Part shown: piece by piece, positions 1-8,142 of the stretch
How positions within the stretch are numbered: the stretch's first letter is position 1
Layout: each line of letters begins with the position of its first letter
Assembly (NCBI RefSeq): GCF_001643375.1
Contig: NZ_LSHB01000022.1
Coordinates: 50,457 to 114,456, forward strand
Origin: Chryseobacterium sp. FP211-J200
GTDB lineage: Bacteria > Bacteroidota > Bacteroidia > Flavobacteriales > Weeksellaceae
Reading direction: 5' to 3'
DNA length: 64,000 bases
The notes under the pieces: model-generated
Told to the model about the DNA's origin: nothing
What the model saw: only the letters and a program-made list of their open reading frames with translations
Database searches by the model: none
Program-made: the position numbers and the translations under genes

Positions 1-115
1 TGACAATGCTCAATTGGTTCACGTAAACGATATTCTGAGAAATCACCCTGTAGAAATCGTCGGCCGAAAACTTCGTCAGGCAATGACTGCGATGAAGTCT
101 ATCAAAACAGTTTAA
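1..115 (+). CDS. ilvC: Ketol-acid reductoisomerase, C-terminal end (partial)
   Basis: The reading frame is open from base 2 to the TAA at 113-115, giving the last 37 residues of a protein that starts outside the window. The end [19 protein letters not shown] resembles the C-terminus of ketol-acid reductoisomerase (E. coli IlvC ends with a similar GKKLRGYMTDMK stretch). The enzyme makes 2,3-dihydroxy-isovalerate and its methylvalerate homologue in valine and isoleucine synthesis. The identity fits the downstream ilvA gene at 1868. Only a short tail is visible, so the call rests on this motif plus context. Confidence 0.75.
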   Translation, partial: DNAQLVHVNDILRNHPVEIVGRKLRQAMTAMKSIKTV

Positions 116-124
116 AATAATAAT

Positions 125-210
125 TTGGACAACTTAATCCGCCTTCCGCTCCCAATCTTTTCACTCCACTTCGTTGCGTAAAAAGGATTTCCGCTCAAGT
201 CGGGTTGCAG
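125..210 (+). repeat. Dispersed palindromic intergenic repeat, family 1, copy 1
   Basis: This copy carries the family core: ATCCGCCTTCCGCTCCCAAT on the left and AAAAAGGATTTCCGCTCAAG on the right, with a variable loop between. Its outer arms read CAAC and GTTG, whereas most other copies read GCAGC and GCTGC, so both arms have changed together. Other copies are at 5497, 17234, 28971, 37655 and, inverted, 57745. It sits just after ilvC and may act as a transcript end structure or be a small non-autonomous element. Confidence 0.8.
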
Positions 211-313
211 ATTCAGTGTAAAAGAAAAGTTGTCCAAAAATTCAAATATTGTCATTCCGTAGAAAGTCAAATGAAACGGTTTTTTTTGGAATGATAATAT
301 CTGAAATAAAATC

Positions 314-390
314 CTTGATGAGCGAAGCGTCTTTGCGACACTTAATTGTTTTCAAAAAAGAAAAAAACTTTGCGACTTTGCGTTTAAAAA
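314..390 (+). repeat. Dispersed intergenic repeat, family 2 (CTTTGCG repeat)
   Basis: The stretch contains GTCTTTGCGACACTTAA, an A-rich middle and ACTTTGCGACTTTGCGTTTA. A clear relative lies at 53808-53890 with the same order of blocks (TTGATGAG, GTCTTTGCGA, A-rich, CTTTGCGAACTTTGCGTTTA), and a shorter one at 17425-17491. All three precede a gene start on the same strand. The element ends about 10 bases before the ABC ATPase ATG at 399, so it may contribute leader or promoter sequence. Confidence 0.6.
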
Positions 391-398
391 TAAAAATA

Positions 399-1868
399 AT
401 GTCAACCCAAATCATCCAAATTTCAAATCTAAACTTCCAGTACGGCAACCAAGTCGTACTGAAAGATTTCGACTGGGAAATATCTTCACAAGAATGTTGG
501 ATGTTAGGCGGATTAAGCGGAAGTGGAAAAACAACTTTAGCCAAAATCATTTCCGGCGAAATCAAAAACTTCGAAGGAAAAGTGGAGGTTAATTTTGATG
601 AAACTTCAAAGTTGGCAAAGAAAGTTCTGTACGTTTCCAATTGGTTTCAGTTCAGCAATCTGGAAGGCGACCGCAATTTTTATTATCAGCAACGTTATAA
701 TCAATTTGCTAAAAACGATACGTTAACGGTTTTCGCAGAACTCAATCATTTCGGAAACGAGGAAAATCTGGATTTCAAATTATTAGAATCTTATCTAAAA
801 CCATTTGGATTTGAAAATTTCAAAAACCAGCAATTGATAGAACTTTCCAGCGGCGAACACAAGAAATTACAATTGCTGAAAGCACTTTGGCTAAAACCTC
901 AAGTTCTGATTATCGACCAGCCTTACACAGGATTAGATGTCAAATCGAGACAGTTTTTGAATCAGGCTTTTGATGATTTAATTCAAGAAAATGTCACATT
1001 GATTTTAATTAATAATGACGATGAATTTCCAGAAAGTGTTCAATATTTTGTAGAAATAGAAAACGGAAAATTAGTTCATCAAAATTCTCCAAAAGACTTT
1101 TCCAAAGGCGAAGAAAGAACACCAAAATCACTGCCTTTTTTTCTTCAAAACAATAATGGAAATCGTAGAGAGAACTTAATCAAATTAGAAAAAATCAATA
1201 TTTCTTACGGCGAAAAACAGGTCCTGAAAAACATCGATTGGGAAGTGAATTCCGGAGAACAATGGCTGTTGCAAGGTCATAACGGTTCAGGAAAATCAAC
1301 GTTGTTAAGCTTGTTAAATGGCGACCATCCGCAGGCTTATGCCAATGAAATTTATCTTTTCGGGCGAAAGCGGGGAAGTGGCGAAAGTATTTGGGACATC
1401 AAAGAAAAAATCGGAATGATTTCTCCCGAATTGCATTGGTATTTTGATATGAATGCGAATGTCGGACAAACCATTGCTTCTGGTTTTTTTGATTCGATGA
1501 GTTTGTATCAGAAACTAAGTTTTGACCAGCAACAACAGTTGGAACAGCTTCTCTATTTTTTCGATTTGAAAGAAGATAAAAACAAGAAATTAAATACACT
1601 TCCACTCGGAAAACAACGCTTGGCTTTACTCGCAAGAACCTTAATCAAAAAACCAAAACTTCTGATTCTGGATGAGCCTTGTCAGGGAATGGACAACGAG
1701 CAGACGCAATATTTCAATCAGGTGATTGATGATTTGGCAAGTCAAGGACAATCGTTAATTTACGTTGGATATTTTGAATCTCAATTACCAAAAAAACTCA
1801 GCCACAAACTCGTTCTGGAAAATGGAACCACAAAAATCAAAATCAAAATCAAAGAATCTGTACTATAA
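399..1868 (+). CDS. Tandem ABC ATPase, ModF-like, with degenerate catalytic sites
   Basis: The 489-residue protein has two fused ATP-binding cassettes and no membrane segment. Cassette 1 has Walker A GLSGSGKT (38-45), signature LSSGE (149-153) and Walker B VLIIDQP (169-175). Cassette 2 has Walker A GHNGSGKS (293-300), PLGKQ in place of the signature and Walker B LLILDEP (421-427). The layout matches E. coli ModF (PhrA). In cassette 1 the catalytic Glu is Gln174, and the usual switch His is not obvious in either half, so ATP turnover may be slow or regulatory. I start at ATG 399 because the cassette fold begins there; the frame is open upstream from 249, but that part is repeat-derived. The stop overlaps the ilvA ATG by one base, implying translational coupling. 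Substrate unknown. Confidence 0.8.
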   Translation: MSTQIIQISNLNFQYGNQVVLKDFDWEISSQECWMLGGLSGSGKTTLAKIISGEIKNFEGKVEVNFDETSKLAKKVLYVSNWFQFSNLEGDRNFYYQQRYNQFAKNDTLTVFAELNHFGNEENLDFKLLESYLKPFGFENFKNQQLIELSSGEHKKLQLLKALWLKPQVLIIDQPYTGLDVKSRQFLNQAFDDLIQENVTLILINNDDEFPESVQYFVEIENGKLVHQNSPKDFSKGEERTPKSLPFFLQNNNGNRRENLIKLEKINISYGEKQVLKNIDWEVNSGEQWLLQGHNGSGKSTLLSLLNGDHPQAYANEIYLFGRKRGSGESIWDIKEKIGMISPELHWYFDMNANVGQTIASGFFDSMSLYQKLSFDQQQQLEQLLYFFDLKEDKNKKLNTLPLGKQRLALLARTLIKKPKLLILDEPCQGMDNEQTQYFNQVIDDLASQGQSLIYVGYFESQLPKKLSHKLVLENGTTKIKIKIKESVL

Positions 1869-3136
1869 TGAAGATGAACGAAACGCTAATATTTCCAACG
1901 CTGGAAGCGGTAAGAGAAGCCCGGAAAAGTATAGAAAATGTCGTGAATTACACGCCTTTGCAATACAATGCGAGATTGTCAGAAAAATTTGGAGCGAATA
2001 TTTTCCTCAAAAGAGAAGATTTGCAACCAGTAAGGTCGTACAAATTGCGAGGCGCTTATAATAAAATTAAAACGCTTTTTAACGAAGGCAAAGTTTCTCA
2101 GGGAATTGTTTGTGCCAGTGCTGGAAATCACGCTCAGGGTGTGGCTTTTTCCTGCAAGCAACTTCAAATCAAAGGAACTATTTTTATGCCTGTTACCACG
2201 CCGAAACAAAAGTTGGAGCAAGTCGAAATGTTTGGTGGAAATTTCGCTGAAATCCGATTGGTTGGTGATACATTTGATGCTTCAAAAACTGCGGCTTTTG
2301 AATTTGCGGAAACTTCTGGAGCGGCTTTTATTCATCCATTTGATGATGTTCAGATTATCGAAGGTCAGGCGACTTTGGCTTTGGAAATTTTGGAACAACA
2401 AAAAGAAAATATAGATTATGTTTTCATTCCAATTGGCGGCGGCGGTTTGGCTTCCGGAATTGCAACGGTTTTTGGTAAATTGTCAAAAGAAACTAAATTG
2501 ATTGGCGTAGAGCCAAAAGGCGCACCTTCAATGAGATTGTCCATTCAAAATGATATCAATACAGAGTTGTCGGAAATCGATAATTTTGTGGATGGTGCAG
2601 CGGTGAAAAGAGTAGGCGATTTGACTTTTGAGATTTGCAAAAAATCACTTACAGATTGTATTCCTGTGGATGAAGGGAAGATTTGTGATACGATTCTTCA
2701 ATTGTATAACAAGGATGCAATTGTTTTGGAACCGGCAGGAGCGCTTTCTATTTCGGCTTTGGAACAATATCGGAATCAAATCAAAGGGAAAAATGTGGTT
2801 TGCATTGTCAGCGGAAGTAATAACGATATTACCAGAATGGAGGAAATTAAAGAACGTGCTTTGCTTTACAATGGTTTGAAACATTATTTTATGGTCAAAT
2901 TTCCGCAACGTCCGGGTTCTCTTAAAGATTTTGTTCTGAATGTCCTAGGCCCCAATGACGACATCACCCATTTCGAATATACCAAGAAAAACTCAAGAGA
3001 AACGGCTTTGGCAGTAGTCGGAATAGAGCTTTCCAATATTTCTGATTTTAATGGTTTAAAACAGAGAATGCAAAATCTCGGTTATTTTGAATCTTATCTT
3101 AATGATAATCCTGATGTCTTGAGTATGCTTGTTTAA
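1868..3136 (+). CDS. ilvA: Threonine dehydratase (threonine ammonia-lyase)
   Basis: This PLP enzyme deaminates threonine to 2-oxobutanoate, the first committed step of isoleucine synthesis. It has 422 residues. The PLP lysine is Lys59 in RSYKLRGAYNK; SAGNHAQG (84-91) and the glycine loop GGGGLASG (190-197) bind substrate and cofactor phosphate. A single ACT-like regulatory domain occupies roughly residues 330-422, so this is the shorter form with one such domain, unlike E. coli IlvA with two; feedback by isoleucine is likely. The ATG overlaps the stop of the ABC ATPase gene (TAATG). With ilvC upstream this is the end of an ilv operon, closed by the hairpin at 3196. Confidence 0.95.
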   Translation: MKMNETLIFPTLEAVREARKSIENVVNYTPLQYNARLSEKFGANIFLKREDLQPVRSYKLRGAYNKIKTLFNEGKVSQGIVCASAGNHAQGVAFSCKQLQIKGTIFMPVTTPKQKLEQVEMFGGNFAEIRLVGDTFDASKTAAFEFAETSGAAFIHPFDDVQIIEGQATLALEILEQQKENIDYVFIPIGGGGLASGIATVFGKLSKETKLIGVEPKGAPSMRLSIQNDINTELSEIDNFVDGAAVKRVGDLTFEICKKSLTDCIPVDEGKICDTILQLYNKDAIVLEPAGALSISALEQYRNQIKGKNVVCIVSGSNNDITRMEEIKERALLYNGLKHYFMVKFPQRPGSLKDFVLNVLGPNDDITHFEYTKKNSRETALAVVGIELSNISDFNGLKQRMQNLGYFESYLNDNPDVLSMLV

Positions 3137-3195
3137 GAACAGTTTTAGCGAAGTTAAATCTTGGCGCTTTTGCGTTAATAACTCGAGAAAAATAT

Positions 3196-3224
3196 AAACT
3201 CTGTCCATTGACAGAGTTTTTCGT
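3196..3224 (+). terminator. Rho-independent terminator after ilvA
   Basis: A perfect 10-bp inverted repeat, AAACTCTGTC (3196-3205) and GACAGAGTTT (3210-3219), has a CATT loop and is followed by T residues. It lies 60 bases after the ilvA stop and closes the ilv operon. Confidence 0.9.
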
Positions 3225-3231
3225 TCTTATC

Positions 3232-3270
3232 GTACATCAATGTGCAAGGATTTTGAAAGCTGGAAATTTG
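3232..3270 (+). promoter_or_regulatory. Candidate operator and promoter of the pirin gene
   Basis: GTACATCAA (3232-3240) is followed 22 bases later by GAAATTTG (3263-3270), a one-mismatch version of the Bacteroidota TAnnTTTG box. The YceI gene has the same nonamer 23 bases before its TATTTTTG box (57878-57917). The shared word and spacing suggest a common regulator; this is inference from two sites. Confidence 0.35.
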
Positions 3271-3307
3271 TGTTATTAAAAAAGTCAACACATTAAATCA
3301 ATTTAAA

Positions 3308-4024
3308 ATGAAAACAGTTTATCATAGATCAGACAGCAGAGGTTACGCCAATCACGGTTGGTTAAAAAGCCATCACACCTTTAGTTTTGCTAATTATCAG
3401 AATCAAGAAAGGATCCATTTTGGCGTTCTCAGAGTTTTGAATGACGATTTTGTTCAAGGCGGAATGGGATTCGGCAGACATCCGCACCGCGATATGGAAA
3501 TTATCTCTATTCCGTTGGAAGGTGAGTTGCGTCACAGCGACAATATGGGCAACTCCGGAATCATCAAAAAAGGCGATATCCAAGTGATGTCTGCCGGAAC
3601 CGGAATTATGCACAGCGAAGAAAATGCAACAGAGCAACCCGTAAAATTTCTTCAGATCTGGATCATCCCGAATAAAACCGACGTTACGCCAAGATACGAC
3701 CAGGTCAGCATCGAAGAGAATTCTGTTAAGAATGATTTCCAACAAATTCTATCTCCTAATGCAGATGACGCAGGCGTTTGGATACATCAGGACGCTTGGT
3801 TCAATTTGGCAAAGTTTGACAAAGGTTTTTCCAAAGAATATAAAATCCATAAGCCTGGAAACGGCGTTTACGCTTTTGTCATCAAAGGTTCGGCGAAGAT
3901 TGGCGAGCAGGTTCTGGATGAGAGAGACGGTTTGGGAATTTGGGACACAGAAAGTTTTGTTTTGGAAGCAGAGAAGGATTCCGAAATCCTATTGATGGAG
4001 GTTCCAATGCAATTGCCTCAATAA
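3308..4024 (+). CDS. Pirin family protein (YhhW-like cupin)
   Basis: A 238-residue bicupin of the pirin family. The metal-binding residues typical of the N-terminal cupin are visible: His58 and His60 in GRHPHRDMEI, and His102 and Glu104 in GIMHSEEN. Members such as E. coli YhhW bind iron or another metal and can have quercetin dioxygenase activity; the physiological substrate is usually unknown. The gene stands alone between the ilv operon terminator and purD. The upstream site shared with the YceI gene suggests a stress- or redox-linked role, but this is inference. Confidence 0.88.
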   Translation: MKTVYHRSDSRGYANHGWLKSHHTFSFANYQNQERIHFGVLRVLNDDFVQGGMGFGRHPHRDMEIISIPLEGELRHSDNMGNSGIIKKGDIQVMSAGTGIMHSEENATEQPVKFLQIWIIPNKTDVTPRYDQVSIEENSVKNDFQQILSPNADDAGVWIHQDAWFNLAKFDKGFSKEYKIHKPGNGVYAFVIKGSAKIGEQVLDERDGLGIWDTESFVLEAEKDSEILLMEVPMQLPQ

Positions 4025-4092
4025 TTTCAAACTTTATATTTTTTTTAAGAAATTACTGAAAAAAGGTTACAACATTTGTCCTCAAAAAATCT

Positions 4093-4100
4093 TAAATTTG
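4093..4100 (+). promoter_or_regulatory. -7 promoter box of purD
   Basis: TAAATTTG matches the TAnnTTTG consensus of Bacteroidota sigma-70 promoters. It lies 116 bases before the purD ATG, leaving a long leader. No convincing -33 TTG at 17-23 bp spacing was seen. Confidence 0.5.
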
Positions 4101-4216
4101 GCACTTTAAAAAGTGAAACTGAAAACTGGATGAATTGTTAGAATATCAGAATTCTTTAACCACAAGAAAATGACTTTTAGCATTGCATTTAATAAAAAAG
4201 AATTAAATATTTACAA

Positions 4217-5455
4217 ATGAGATTACTTATTGTAGGAAACGGTGGCCGTGCTTCAGCCTTAGCTTTGAAATTGAGCGAAGACAGCAGAATTACAAAGATG
4301 TATTTTGCGCCAGGAAACGCCACTACCGAAAAATTGGGAGAAAATATCAACGAAACCGATATTTTGGCACTTAGAGATTTTGCAATTCAACACAAAGTGG
4401 ACCTTACCATCGTAGGCCCGGAAGCACCGCTTGTAGAAGGCATCGTGGACGAATTCAAAAAAGTAGATCTCAAGGTTTTCGGTCCTTCAAAAAAGGCAGC
4501 TTCTTTGGAAGGCAGCAAATCATTTTCTAAGAAATTTATGCAGACTTACGGTATCAAAACCGCAAAAGCCGTCATTTTCGATTCGTACGTAGAAGCTAAA
4601 GAATATTTGCAAACTCAGGAATTTCCTTTGGTGATCAAGGCTAGCGGACTTGCTGGCGGAAAAGGTGTTGTGATCGCAGAAGACCTGGAAGAAGCAGAAG
4701 GCACGATCCACGATTTTATGATCAAAAGGATTTTCGGAGACGCTGGTATTCAGGTAGTGATCGAGGAATTTCTTCAAGGTTTTGAAGCTTCGATTATCGG
4801 GGTTTCGAATGGTGAAAAATTATTTCCATTCGTTGCTGCAAAAGATTATAAAAAAGCTGGCAACGGCGACAAAGGTCCAAACACAGGTGGTATGGGTTCT
4901 GTAGCACCAAGTCCGGAATATACGGAAGCGCACAATGCAGATTTTATTCAGAATATTATGAATCCGACGGTGGAAGGTCTTAAAAAAGAAGGTCTTAGCT
5001 TCAAAGGATTTATTTTCTTCGGATTGATGGTTACCAAAAATGGGACTTACCTTTTGGAATACAATATGAGATTGGGAGATCCGGAAACTCAGGTTCTTTT
5101 GCCACTTTTGGAAAACAATTTGGTAGATGTGATCGAGGATTGTCTTCACGGCAGAGAATTGGATCTTAAATTTAAGAATCAAAAAGCAGTTTGCTTGGTA
5201 GTTTGCTCTGGCGGTTACCCAAAAAACCACGAGACTGGTTATGAGATCACGGGTGTGGAGAAAGTGAAAAACAGCACCGTTCTTTACGCTGGTGCAGATT
5301 ACAGAGGCAGCAGAGTGGTTTCCACAGGCGGACGAGTGTTGAACATCGTGGCTTTGGGAGATACTTACGACGAGGCACGCAAAAAAGTTTACGAGGACGC
5401 CATCCCAGTACACTTCGACTACGCCTTTTACCGAGACGATATTGCGAAATTTTAA
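4217..5455 (+). CDS. purD: Phosphoribosylamine--glycine ligase
   Basis: This ATP-grasp ligase joins glycine to phosphoribosylamine to give GAR, the second step of de novo purine synthesis. The 412-residue length is normal for the family. The N-terminal part MRLLIVGNGGRASALALKL is the PurD nucleotide-fold start, ASGLAGGKGVVIA is the ATP-grasp loop, and NTGGMGSVAPSP and MRLGDPETQ are conserved PurD blocks. guaA, a later purine gene, lies 1.1 kb downstream, but terminator and repeat sequences separate them, so a joint operon is unlikely. Confidence 0.96.
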   Translation: MRLLIVGNGGRASALALKLSEDSRITKMYFAPGNATTEKLGENINETDILALRDFAIQHKVDLTIVGPEAPLVEGIVDEFKKVDLKVFGPSKKAASLEGSKSFSKKFMQTYGIKTAKAVIFDSYVEAKEYLQTQEFPLVIKASGLAGGKGVVIAEDLEEAEGTIHDFMIKRIFGDAGIQVVIEEFLQGFEASIIGVSNGEKLFPFVAAKDYKKAGNGDKGPNTGGMGSVAPSPEYTEAHNADFIQNIMNPTVEGLKKEGLSFKGFIFFGLMVTKNGTYLLEYNMRLGDPETQVLLPLLENNLVDVIEDCLHGRELDLKFKNQKAVCLVVCSGGYPKNHETGYEITGVEKVKNSTVLYAGADYRGSRVVSTGGRVLNIVALGDTYDEARKKVYEDAIPVHFDYAFYRDDIAKF

Positions 5456-5460
5456 AATAT

Positions 5461-5496
5461 AAAGAGATGTTGGGCAACTAGCGTCTCTTTTTTTTA
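5461..5496 (+). terminator. Terminator after purD
   Basis: AAAGAGA (5461-5467) pairs with TCTCTTT (5484-5490), extended by G-T pairs, with a run of T after it. It starts 5 bases past the purD stop. Confidence 0.75.
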
Positions 5497-5600
5497 GGAG
5501 CTTGATCCCGCTTTCCGCTGCAATCTTTTTTGCTTTACGTGACTGTGCGAAATTGAAGCCAGCAGATGCAAAAAAGGATTTCCACTGCAATCGGGGCTAT
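5497..5600 (+). repeat. Dispersed palindromic intergenic repeat, family 1, copy 2 (divergent)
   Basis: Left part CCCGCTTTCCGCTGCAATC, then TTTTTTGCTTT, and right part GCAAAAAAGGATTTCCACTG followed by CAATCGGGGCT. It is the most diverged copy. CCCAATC of the other copies is TGCAATC here, and the right arm has CTGCAATC where others have CTCAAGTC. The outer arms reduce to AGC and GCT. It lies between the purD terminator and the heptamer arrays. Confidence 0.7.
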
Positions 5601-5617
5601 GAGCGATTCAGTAAATT

Positions 5618-5665
5618 AATTAAGAATTAAGAATTAAGAATTAAGAATTAAGAATTAAGAATTAA
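5618..5665 (+). repeat. Tandem heptamer array AATTAAG, six copies plus a partial
   Basis: Six exact copies of AATTAAG run from 5618 to 5659, followed by AATTAA. Only CGCTAT-type spacer bases separate it from a second heptamer array. Such perfect short arrays commonly change copy number by slippage. The period of 7 is not a multiple of 3, and no coding frame with a start codon passes through it. Confidence 0.97.
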
Positions 5666-5670
5666 TTTCG

Positions 5671-5744
5671 CTATCAACTATCAACTATCAACTATCAACT
5701 ATCAACTATCAACTATCAACTATCAACTATCAACTATCAACTAT
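5671..5744 (+). repeat. Tandem heptamer array CTATCAA, ten copies
   Basis: Ten exact copies of CTATCAA (5671-5740) plus CTAT end 6 bases before the ATG of the methyltransferase gene. The array fills the place where leader and promoter would be expected, so copy-number change would alter spacing of any upstream promoter or mRNA leader. The frame of the downstream gene is open through this array back to a TAA at 5649, but has no start codon there. Confidence 0.97.
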
Positions 5745-5750
5745 AAAAAG

Positions 5751-6515
5751 ATGCCTTGGAATCCTGACACATACGACCAGTTCAAAACAGAACGCTCAGC
5801 GCCCTTTTTTGACTTACTGAATCTCGTAGATTCAAAACCAAATCTGTCTGTCATCGACCTGGGTTGCGGAACAGGCGAACTGACTTCAGGGATCCTAGGT
5901 TATCTGGAAAATCCAAATATCACAGGAATAGATTCTTCTGCAGAGATGTTGGAGAAGGCAGAAAAACATTCCACGGAAAATCTGCATTTCTTCCAAAGAA
6001 GCGTGGAAAAACAGTTGGAGTTGGATGAGAAATTTGATCTGATCATCGCCAATGCAAGTTTGCAATGGTGCACAGATCATGACGAACTTTTCCCAGACCT
6101 CATTTCAAAACTCAATGAAGATGGTCAATTGGCGGTTCAAGTGCCTTCCAATCATGACTTCATTGTTCACCAGTTGCTGTCAAAAGTCGCAGAGCTGGAA
6201 CCTTATAAAAAAGAATTCAAAGGTTGGGTCAGAGAATATCCAGTTTTGAAAATCGATGAGTACGCAAAAATACTTTACGACAACAAAGGAACAGACATCA
6301 ATGTTTTCGAAAAGGTCTATCCACACGTGATGGAGAATTCAGACGCCGTTTTTGAATGGGCTTCAGGAACAGCCATCATTCCATTTTTGGAAAAATTACC
6401 AGAAGAATTGAGAGGAAATTACAAAGCGGATTACAAGGCAGAACTTAAAAAAGTGTTTCCAGGTTCGCCTGTTTTCTATCCATTCAAAAGAACATTTATT
6501 TACGCAAAATTTTAA
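5751..6515 (+). CDS. SAM-dependent methyltransferase, trans-aconitate methyltransferase-like
   Basis: A 254-residue class I methyltransferase. SAM motif I is VIDLGCGTGELT near residues 34-45, the acidic strand end is ITGIDSS, and ANASLQW is the motif IV region. The opening WNPDTYDQF and the ERSAPFFDLL block resemble E. coli Tam, which methylates trans-aconitate, but the substrate cannot be told from sequence. The ATG follows the heptamer array by only 6 bases with no ribosome binding site visible. guaA starts 18 bases after the stop, so both may be co-transcribed. Confidence 0.75.
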   Translation: MPWNPDTYDQFKTERSAPFFDLLNLVDSKPNLSVIDLGCGTGELTSGILGYLENPNITGIDSSAEMLEKAEKHSTENLHFFQRSVEKQLELDEKFDLIIANASLQWCTDHDELFPDLISKLNEDGQLAVQVPSNHDFIVHQLLSKVAELEPYKKEFKGWVREYPVLKIDEYAKILYDNKGTDINVFEKVYPHVMENSDAVFEWASGTAIIPFLEKLPEELRGNYKADYKAELKKVFPGSPVFYPFKRTFIYAKF

Positions 6516-6533
6516 AAATATTACATCAACTAT

Positions 6534-8063
6534 ATGCAAAACGGAATTATCATTTTAGACTTCGGTTCCCAGTATAACCAACTTATCGGAAGAAGGATCC
6601 GTGAGATGGAGGTCTATTCAGAAATATTACCATTCAACACGCCAATGTCAGAAATTCTTGAAAAAAAACCAAGAGGGATCATCCTTTCTGGCGGACCAAG
6701 TTCTGTGAATGCAGAAAATGCACATTTGGTAGAAAAAGAGATCTACGAACAGGGAATTCCAGTTCTAGGAATCTGCTACGGAATGCAATTGACCGCACAT
6801 CTTTTGGGTGGTAAGGTAGCGAAAGGCGAGAAGGGTGAGTACGGAAAAGCACATTTGGACATCGTAAAAGAAAACGAACTACTGAAAGGTGTTTATCAAA
6901 ATTCCATCGTTTGGATGAGCCACTTCGATGAGGTTTCAGAATTGCCGGTTGGTTTTGAACTCAATGCAAAATCCGGCGTGATCGCTTCCATTTCAAATCC
7001 GGAAAAGAAAATCTATGGTGTGCAATTTCACCCGGAAGTTTCGCATTCTGAGGAAGGTGGAAAGATGATCGAGAATTTCGTTTTCGGAATCTGTAAAGCG
7101 GACAAGAACTGGAAACTGACCAATTATATTGAAAAAACAGTTGCTGAGATCAAAGAAAAAGTTGGTGACAACAAAGTGATTTTGGGACTTTCCGGCGGCG
7201 TAGATTCGTCAGTAGCTGCAGTTTTAATCCATAAAGCAATTGGTGACCAACTGAATTGCATCTTCGTGGACACTGGCCTTTTGAGAAAAGATGAAGACAA
7301 AAAAGTGATGGAAAATTATGGAAAACATTTCCATATGAACATCAAATTGGTGGAAGCTTCCGAAAGATTCTTATCCAAATTGGCTGGTGTAGATGACCCA
7401 GAACAAAAAAGAAAAATCATCGGTAACGAGTTCGTTCACGTTTTCGATGAAGAATCCAAAAAAATCGAAGGTGCCAAATTCTTAGCACAAGGAACAATCT
7501 ACCCAGATGTCATCGAATCTCAATCTGTAAAAGGGCCTTCGGCTGTCATCAAATCCCATCACAATGTGGGTGGACTTCCGGAAGAAATGGAATTCGAATT
7601 GTTGGAACCATTGAGAGAATTGTTCAAAGATGAGGTGAGAAAAGTAGGAGAGGAATTGGGTATTCCGCACGAGTTGGTTTACAGACATCCGTTCCCAGGA
7701 CCAGGTTTAGGAATCCGAGTTTTGGGTGAAGTTGATGCAGAAAAAGTAAAAATTCTACAAGAAGCGGACGATATTTTCATCGAGGAATTGTACAAAAATG
7801 ACCTTTACGAAAAAGTATCTCAAGCGTTCGTGGTTCTGCTTCCAGTAAAATCTGTCGGCGTAATGGGCGACGAGAGAACTTATGAATATACAGCGGTCGT
7901 TCGTTCTGCAAACACCATCGACTTTATGACCGCAACTTGGAGCAGATTGCCTTACGAATTCCTAGATACGGTTTCTAGCAGGATCATCAATGAAGTTCGT
8001 GGAATCAATAGAGTAGCTTACGATATTAGTTCAAAACCACCGGCAACGATTGAGTGGGAGTAA
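6534..8063 (+). CDS. guaA: GMP synthase (glutamine-hydrolysing)
   Basis: Converts XMP to GMP using ATP and glutamine. The 509-residue protein has the usual order: a class I glutamine amidotransferase with nucleophile Cys81 in GICYGMQL and the HPEVSH His/Glu pair near 167-172, then an ATP pyrophosphatase with PP-loop LGLSGGVDSSVA, then the dimerisation domain ending in KPPATIEWE. It follows the methyltransferase gene by 18 bases and is closed by a strong bidirectional hairpin at 8084. Confidence 0.97.
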   Translation: MQNGIIILDFGSQYNQLIGRRIREMEVYSEILPFNTPMSEILEKKPRGIILSGGPSSVNAENAHLVEKEIYEQGIPVLGICYGMQLTAHLLGGKVAKGEKGEYGKAHLDIVKENELLKGVYQNSIVWMSHFDEVSELPVGFELNAKSGVIASISNPEKKIYGVQFHPEVSHSEEGGKMIENFVFGICKADKNWKLTNYIEKTVAEIKEKVGDNKVILGLSGGVDSSVAAVLIHKAIGDQLNCIFVDTGLLRKDEDKKVMENYGKHFHMNIKLVEASERFLSKLAGVDDPEQKRKIIGNEFVHVFDEESKKIEGAKFLAQGTIYPDVIESQSVKGPSAVIKSHHNVGGLPEEMEFELLEPLRELFKDEVRKVGEELGIPHELVYRHPFPGPGLGIRVLGEVDAEKVKILQEADDIFIEELYKNDLYEKVSQAFVVLLPVKSVGVMGDERTYEYTAVVRSANTIDFMTATWSRLPYEFLDTVSSRIINEVRGINRVAYDISSKPPATIEWE

Positions 8064-8083
8064 AATTAATACTCTTAAAAAAT

Positions 8084-8118
8084 AAAAGACCTATTCAAAT
8101 TTGAATAGGTCTTTTATT
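8084..8118. terminator. Bidirectional terminator between guaA and the convergent FMN protein gene
   Basis: Perfect 16-bp inverted repeat: AAAAGACCTATTCAAA (8084-8099) and TTTGAATAGGTCTTTT (8100-8115), followed by TTTTTT on the plus strand and preceded by A residues that give T residues on the minus strand. It serves both converging genes. Confidence 0.93.
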
Positions 8119-8142
8119 TTTTATTAAGTTGATAACTACAAA

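Noticed and set aside
249..398. 50-residue N-terminal extension of the ABC ATPase
   Set aside because: The added part is translated from repeat and spacer sequence; the cassette fold begins at ATG 399.
4820..5590. Long 256-residue minus-strand frame over purD
   Set aside because: It is antisense to the well-supported purD gene and shows no domain; purD explains the sequence.
5618..5744. Possible CRISPR array from regular short repeats
   Set aside because: The repeats are 7 bases long with no spacers, and no cas gene is in the window.
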